From Streptomyces venezuelae (GTDB taxonomy: Bacteria > Actinomycetota > Actinomycetes > Streptomycetales > Streptomycetaceae): DNA of 64,000 bases. The position numbers and the translations under genes were made by a program. The notes below the pieces were generated by a model. That model saw nothing but the letters and a program-made list of their open reading frames with translations, was not told the origin of the DNA and searched no databases. The number at the start of each line of letters is the position of its first letter. Within the stretch, counting starts at the first letter, position 1. Of this stretch, positions 60,090-64,000 are shown one piece after another. The stretch spans positions 1,550,001 to 1,614,000 of the forward strand of contig NZ_CP029194.1 of assembly GCF_008642375.1 (NCBI RefSeq), read 5' to 3'.

Positions 60090-60324
60090 ACCGGGACCCC
60101 CTCGGTGGTTCGTTCGTCCGGCAGGATCCCCCAGTCTTGCCAGCGACTGATGGGTAACAGGTGACGTAAACCACCAACATTCACCCGTACCGCTTGGCCG
60201 ACCATGACAAGGGCCGAGGTGGGGCAGGGGCCCCCGGTGACGGAGAATGGCCCCGCCAGGGCCGTTTTCGTCGCGTTTTCGCGGCCGCACGGCCTTCCAC
60301 GCGAGAGAATCGAGTGCGATCACG

Positions 60325-61152
60325 ATGGGACGGGTCACCGAGCGGCGGCGTGTCATGCGGATCCGCGACGGGGCGGTGAACACGCGGCCCGACACCCTGG
60401 TGGCCGAGGAGCCGCTGGAGATCCGGCTGAACGGCCGGCCGATCGCCATCACCATGCGCACCCCTGGGGACGACTTCGCGCTGGCGGCGGGCTTCCTCGT
60501 GAGCGAGGGTGTCCTCGCGGCGGCCTCGGACGTCCGGAACATCGTGTACTGCGCCGGTGCGACGGACGACGGCCGGAACACGTACAACGTGGTGGACGTG
60601 CAGCTGGCGCCGGGCGTGGCCGTCCCGGACATCTCGCTGGAGCGGAACGTCTACACGACGTCCTCGTGCGGGCTGTGCGGGAAGGCCAGCCTGGACGCGG
60701 TGCGCACGACGGCGCGCTTCCCGATCGCCGACTCGCCTCCCGTACGGCTCGCGCCGGCGCTGCTGTCCGTGCTGCCGGAGCGGTTGCGGGCGGCGCAGCG
60801 GGTCTTCGACTCGACGGGCGGGCTGCACGCGGCGGCGCTGTTCACGGAGGACGGTGAGCTGCTCGACGTGCGGGAGGACGTGGGCCGGCACAACGCCGTG
60901 GACAAGCTGGTGGGGCGGGCGCTGCGGGAGGGGCTGCTGCCGTTGGAGCGGGCGGTGCTGCTGGTGTCGGGGCGGGCGTCGTTCGAGCTGGCGCAGAAGG
61001 CGGTGATGGCGGGGATCCCGGTGCTCGCGGCGGTGTCGGCGCCGTCCTCGCTCGCGGTGGACCTGGCCGCCGAGACGGGGCTGACGCTGGTCGGGTTCCT
61101 GCGGGGGCCGGACATGAACGTGTACGCGGGCGAGCACCGGATCGCCCTGTAG
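60325..61152 (+). CDS. fdhD: Formate dehydrogenase accessory sulfurtransferase FdhD
   Basis: A 275-aa FdhD protein, which passes sulfur from IscS to the molybdenum cofactor of formate dehydrogenase. The CxxC pair is Cys115/Cys118 ([12 protein letters not shown]). Other conserved stretches are [62 protein letters not shown] and [16 protein letters not shown] 60325; ATG 60355 is also in frame. No formate dehydrogenase gene lies within the window. Confidence 0.94.
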   Translation: MGRVTERRRVMRIRDGAVNTRPDTLVAEEPLEIRLNGRPIAITMRTPGDDFALAAGFLVSEGVLAAASDVRNIVYCAGATDDGRNTYNVVDVQLAPGVAVPDISLERNVYTTSSCGLCGKASLDAVRTTARFPIADSPPVRLAPALLSVLPERLRAAQRVFDSTGGLHAAALFTEDGELLDVREDVGRHNAVDKLVGRALREGLLPLERAVLLVSGRASFELAQKAVMAGIPVLAAVSAPSSLAVDLAAETGLTLVGFLRGPDMNVYAGEHRIAL

Positions 61153-61161
61153 GGAGGGCCG

Positions 61162-61545
61162 TCAGTTCTTCGGCGGGTCGATCATCTGGAGGGCCAGGGT
61201 GGCCGGGGGCTTCGCGATGCCGGGGCCGCCGGCCTCGGTCCAGGCGAGGATGTCGTCGAGGCAGTCGTCGTCGAGGCTGAAGCCGATCCAGGCGGCGCGG
61301 CCGCCGCGCCTGCGGCCCTCGGTGGAGGGCTGGACGACGATGATGTTGGCCTGGGCGCAGGGGCCGAGGCAGTCGCTCGTACGGACGGCCAGTCGGCCGC
61401 CGGAGGCCGCGGCGGCCTCGCGGAGCCGGGCGAGCTGGGCGGCGTGGTCGGTGCCGGGGTTCTTGCGGGCGTCGCCGCAGCAGCAGCCTCGGCAGACGAC
61501 CAGGGAGCAGGGGCGGGCCCCGTACCGTATCGGGACTGGTGTCAC
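61162..61545 (-). CDS. (2Fe-2S) thioredoxin-like ferredoxin domain protein
   Basis: A 127-aa thioredoxin-fold 2Fe-2S protein. Cys13 and the VCRGCCCG cluster (17-24) supply the first ligands and Cys59/Cys63 in TSDCLGPCAQ the second pair. Its GTG overlaps the TGA of the isochorismatase-like gene (GTGA), so the two are coupled. Convergent with fdhD, it might serve formate dehydrogenase or another redox enzyme; no partner is proven. Confidence 0.85.
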   Translation of the reverse strand: MTPVPIRYGARPCSLVVCRGCCCGDARKNPGTDHAAQLARLREAAAASGGRLAVRTSDCLGPCAQANIIVVQPSTEGRRRGGRAAWIGFSLDDDCLDDILAWTEAGGPGIAKPPATLALQMIDPPKN

Positions 61546-62063
61546 GCGGGGCCGTCCAGGGTGATCGCCGAGACCGGGGCGACGGTGCCGAGGCGCGGGA
61601 AGTCGAGCTCGACGGAGGCGCGGTGTTCGTCGGCGGTGAGGGCGGTCATGGCGTCCTCGGCGAAGACGAGGTCGTAGCCGAGGTCGCCGGCGGCGCGGGC
61701 GGTGGACTCGACGCCGAGGTTGGTGGCGATGCCGCCGAGGACGAGGGTCGTGGCGCCGGCTCCGCTGAGCAGTGCGTGGAGTCCCGTGTCGTGGAATCCG
61801 CCGATGGTGCGCTTGACGACGACATGGTCGCCGGCGTGGACGAGGTCGGGGACGAGCTCGCTGCCGGGCGGCTGGGTGGGGACGTTCGGCCGTTCGACGC
61901 GGATGTGGACGACGGGTGCTCCGGCGGCCCGGAAGGTGTCGGCGAGCCGGGCCGCGGCGGCGAGGACGTCGGTGCCGGGGCGCGGGGCGAGGGGCAGCGC
62001 GACGATGCGTTCCATCAGGTCGACGAGGACGAGCGCGGTGCGGCCGGGATCGAGTGAGGGCAT
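61542..62063 (-). CDS. Isochorismatase-fold hydrolase lacking the catalytic cysteine
   Basis: A 173-aa isochorismatase-like protein. The Asp15 (LVLVDLMERI) and Lys84 (VVVKRTIGGF) of the Asp-Lys-Cys triad are present and the cis-peptide strand reads LGGIATNLGVESTARAA. The position of the nucleophilic Cys is Gly117. Cysteine-dependent amidase chemistry as in nicotinamidase is therefore excluded; isochorismatases proper also lack this Cys and use water. ATG 62063. Confidence 0.88.
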   Translation of the reverse strand: MPSLDPGRTALVLVDLMERIVALPLAPRPGTDVLAAAARLADTFRAAGAPVVHIRVERPNVPTQPPGSELVPDLVHAGDHVVVKRTIGGFHDTGLHALLSGAGATTLVLGGIATNLGVESTARAAGDLGYDLVFAEDAMTALTADEHRASVELDFPRLGTVAPVSAITLDGPA

Positions 62064-62088
62064 GGGAGCACCGTAGCGGCCCGGATGA

Positions 62089-63270
62089 TCATCGTGGTGC
62101 GGCTGGGGGTGTGATCCGGCCGACGGGGGCGGGGTGCGGGGCGGTGGTGGCCGGGAGCGGCTCCTGCGGGTCGTTCTCGTGCGGATCGTGCTCGTGAAGG
62201 TCGTGCTCCTGCGGGTCGTGCTCCTGCGGGTCGTGGGAGCGGCGCTTGGCGATGACGGCGCAGACCATCAGCTGCATCTGGTGGAAGAGCATCAGCGGGA
62301 GCACGGCGAGCGAGGCGTGTGCGCCGAAGAGGACGCTGGCCATGGGCAGGCCGGCCGCGAGGCTCTTCTTGGAGCCGGCGAACTGGATGGCGACGCGGTC
62401 GGCCCGGTCGAAGCCGAGCCGCTTCGCCCCGTACCAGGTCAGGGTCAGCATCGCGGCGAGCAGGACGGCCTCGACGGCGAGGAGCAGGCCGAGGCGGGCC
62501 GGGGTCACGAGCTGCCAGACGCCGGCGACCATGCCCTGGCTGAAGGCGGTGTAGACGACGAGGAGGATCGAGCCGCGGTCGACGCGGCCGAGGGTCTTCT
62601 TGTGGCGGACGAGGAATCCGCCCGCCCGTCGCCCACCGCCACCCTGCCTGAGGCGCTGCGCGCGGCTCCTCTTGTTCCCCCAGGTTCGCAGGAGCTGTCC
62701 GGCGAGGAAGGGCACGAGGAGCTGGAGGACGATCTTGAGGAGGGAGTCGGCGGAGAGGGCGCCGGTGCTGCCGCCGAGGAGGAGGGCCGCGAGGAGGGGG
62801 GTCAGGACGATGCCGGCGAGGGAGGAGAAGGAACCGGCGCAGATCGCGGCGGGGACGTTCCCGCGGGCGATGGAGGTGAAGGCGATGGAGGACTGGATGG
62901 TGGAGGGCACGAGGCAGAGGAAGAGCAGTCCGCCGTAGAGCTGCGGGGTGAGCACGGTGGGTACGAGGCCCCGCGCGGCGAGTCCGAGGAGCGGGAAGAG
63001 CAGGAAGGTGCAGGCGAGGACCGTGAGGTGGAGGCGCCAGTGCCGGAGGCCGTCGAGCGCCTCGCGGGTGGAGAGCCGGGCGCCGTAGAGGAAGAAGAGC
63101 AGCGCCACGGCTCCGGTGGACGCGCCCTCCGCGACGGTGGCGGCGGCCCCGGACGCGGGCAGCAGCGCGGCGAGGCCGACGGTGCCGAGCAGTGCCAGGA
63201 CGAACGCGTCGACCGGGAGCCGGGACGGCAGGCGGGGCGCGGGGATGCGGAGGGGGGTGCGGCGGCTCAT
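62089..63270 (-). CDS. SBF/bile acid:sodium symporter-like transporter with His-rich tail
   Basis: A 393-aa membrane protein of the YfeH/putative sodium-dependent transporter type with about ten helices. Conserved stretches include LLFFLYGARLSTREALDGLR, LYGGLLFLCLVPSTIQSSIA, GNVPAAICAGSFSSLAGI and VAIQFAGSKKSLAAGLPMAS. The C-terminal 45 residues are a cytoplasmic acidic/His-rich repeat (HDPQEHDPQEHDLHEHDPHE), suggestive of metal binding. It diverges from a LysR regulator that likely controls it. Confidence 0.88.
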   Translation of the reverse strand: MSRRTPLRIPAPRLPSRLPVDAFVLALLGTVGLAALLPASGAAATVAEGASTGAVALLFFLYGARLSTREALDGLRHWRLHLTVLACTFLLFPLLGLAARGLVPTVLTPQLYGGLLFLCLVPSTIQSSIAFTSIARGNVPAAICAGSFSSLAGIVLTPLLAALLLGGSTGALSADSLLKIVLQLLVPFLAGQLLRTWGNKRSRAQRLRQGGGGRRAGGFLVRHKKTLGRVDRGSILLVVYTAFSQGMVAGVWQLVTPARLGLLLAVEAVLLAAMLTLTWYGAKRLGFDRADRVAIQFAGSKKSLAAGLPMASVLFGAHASLAVLPLMLFHQMQLMVCAVIAKRRSHDPQEHDPQEHDLHEHDPHENDPQEPLPATTAPHPAPVGRITPPAAPR

Positions 63271-63393
63271 GGGCTTCAGCTCTGTGGAGTACGGGGTGCG
63301 CTTCCATCCTGGTCCAGCGGGTGGTGATCGGGAATCCCGTACAGCGCTCTGACTGTCATCGCGATCTGTGATGAGCGGGGTTACCGTCGTCCT

Positions 63394-64000
63394 GTGTACG
63401 AACCGACGCAGTTGCGCACGTTTCTCGCCGTGGCCCAGACGCTGAGCTTCACGCAGGCCGCGCGGCGGCTGGGGGTGCGGCAGTCGACGGTCAGCCAGCA
63501 CGTCCGGCGCCTGGAGGAGGCGACGGGGCGGCCTCTCTTCTCGCGGGACACGCACAGTGTGGAGCTGACGGAGGACGGTGAGGCCATGCTCGGCTTCGCG
63601 CGCGCGATCCTCCAGGCGCACGAGCGAGCGGCGGCGTGGTTCGGCGGGACGCGGTTGCGGGGGCGGCTGCGGTTCGGGGCGTCGGAGGACTTCGTGACGA
63701 CGCGGCTGCCGGAGATCCTGGAGTCCTTCCGGCGCGAGCACCCCGAGGTCGACCTGGAGCTGACGGTCGAACTGTCGGGGACGCTGCAGGCGCGGTTGGC
63801 AGCCGGCCGGCTGGATCTGATCCTGGCGAAGCGGCGCGGTGACGGGGGCGGGGGCCGCGAGGGGGGTGAGGGCGGCGAGGGGCGGCTCGTCTGGCAGGAC
63901 TCGCTGATCTGGATCGGGGCGCCGGGGCTGCGGGTGGAGCCTGACCGGCCGGTGCCGCTCATCCTGTTCCCGCCGCCGGGCATCACGCGGGCGCGGGCGC
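63394..64000 (+). CDS. LysR family transcriptional regulator (C-terminus outside window)
   Basis: About 202 codons are visible. GTG 63394 starts the winged HTH: LRTFLAVAQTLSFTQAARRL, then VRQSTVSQHVRRLEEATGR. The substrate-binding domain begins RGRLRFGASEDFVTTRLPEI and contains LAKRRGDGGGGREGGEGG, a Gly-rich loop longer than usual. It diverges from the SBF-type transporter with 123 bp between starts, the usual arrangement for a LysR protein and its target. Confidence 0.93.
   Translation, partial: MYEPTQLRTFLAVAQTLSFTQAARRLGVRQSTVSQHVRRLEEATGRPLFSRDTHSVELTEDGEAMLGFARAILQAHERAAAWFGGTRLRGRLRFGASEDFVTTRLPEILESFRREHPEVDLELTVELSGTLQARLAAGRLDLILAKRRGDGGGGREGGEGGEGRLVWQDSLIWIGAPGLRVEPDRPVPLILFPPPGITRARA

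Overview
The window is high-GC actinobacterial chromosome, almost certainly Streptomyces. Supporting signs are a very strong G/C bias at third codon positions, a WhiB-like regulator, an SsgA-family sporulation/division protein, two XRE + DUF397 + RsbW-like ATPase regulatory sets of the abaA/whiJ kind, many GTG starts and purine-rich Shine-Dalgarno (SD) sequences. The two outermost genes, an acyl-CoA dehydrogenase and a LysR regulator, run off the edges.

Layout. 1-5.4 kb: an acyl-CoA dehydrogenase/alpha-methylacyl-CoA racemase pair diverges from a saccharopine-dehydrogenase-like reductase, followed by a VOC protein, endonuclease V and a YciI protein. 5.4-6.4 kb: a 1,000-bp IS5-family insertion sequence sits exactly on the shared CTAG stop codons of two convergent genes. 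6.4-12.6 kb: serine hydrolase with divergent MerR regulator, a secreted BNR-repeat protein, an Fe-S protein, an SsgA-family protein, and an ABC-F ATPase behind a leader with a three-codon uORF. 12.7-14.4 kb: the first XRE/DUF397/ATPase module, with a degenerate ATPase. 14.7-23.4 kb: acyl-ACP desaturase, WhiB, IclR and TetR regulators, a secreted RCC1-repeat protein, an alpha/beta hydrolase, then a rearrangement scar where a ligD-type polymerase gene and an MFS transporter gene have both lost their 5' parts, and a SEC-C protein. 23.6-31.4 kb: GH4 glycosidase, secreted M64 protease, a broken acetyltransferase, the second and canonical XRE/DUF397/ATPase module and two methyltransferases. 31.4-37.4 kb: a membrane-anchored protein, YjdM, and a translationally coupled pair (513-aa unknown protein + 892-aa PLD-like protein) beside tRNA-Leu(GAG).

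37.6-57.4 kb is one long minus-strand metabolic block. The upstream half (57.4 to 46.0 kb) is a sugar locus: ROK repressor, ribose-type ABC importer, Gfo/Idh/MocA dehydrogenase, TIM-barrel isomerase and a 1,255-residue secreted protein joining glucose/sorbosone-dehydrogenase-like, PKD, CBM6-like, ThuA and DUF1080 domains. After a strong hairpin comes an Ebo-type operon (45.9 to 37.6 kb): inositol-3-phosphate synthase, EboC (UbiA-like, frameshifted here), a TIM isomerase, EboA, EboB, EboE, EboF and a Tat-exported TIM isomerase. The inositol-phosphate synthase occupies the place that the cyclase EboD has in cyanobacterial ebo clusters, suggesting a cyclitol-based variant.

57.5-64 kb: class F sortase with a small surface protein, ketoacyl-ACP synthase III, FdhD, a 2Fe-2S thioredoxin-like protein, an isochorismatase-fold protein, and an SBF-type transporter divergent from a LysR regulator. 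Positions and motifs are read from the sequence; family assignments rest on recognition without database searches.
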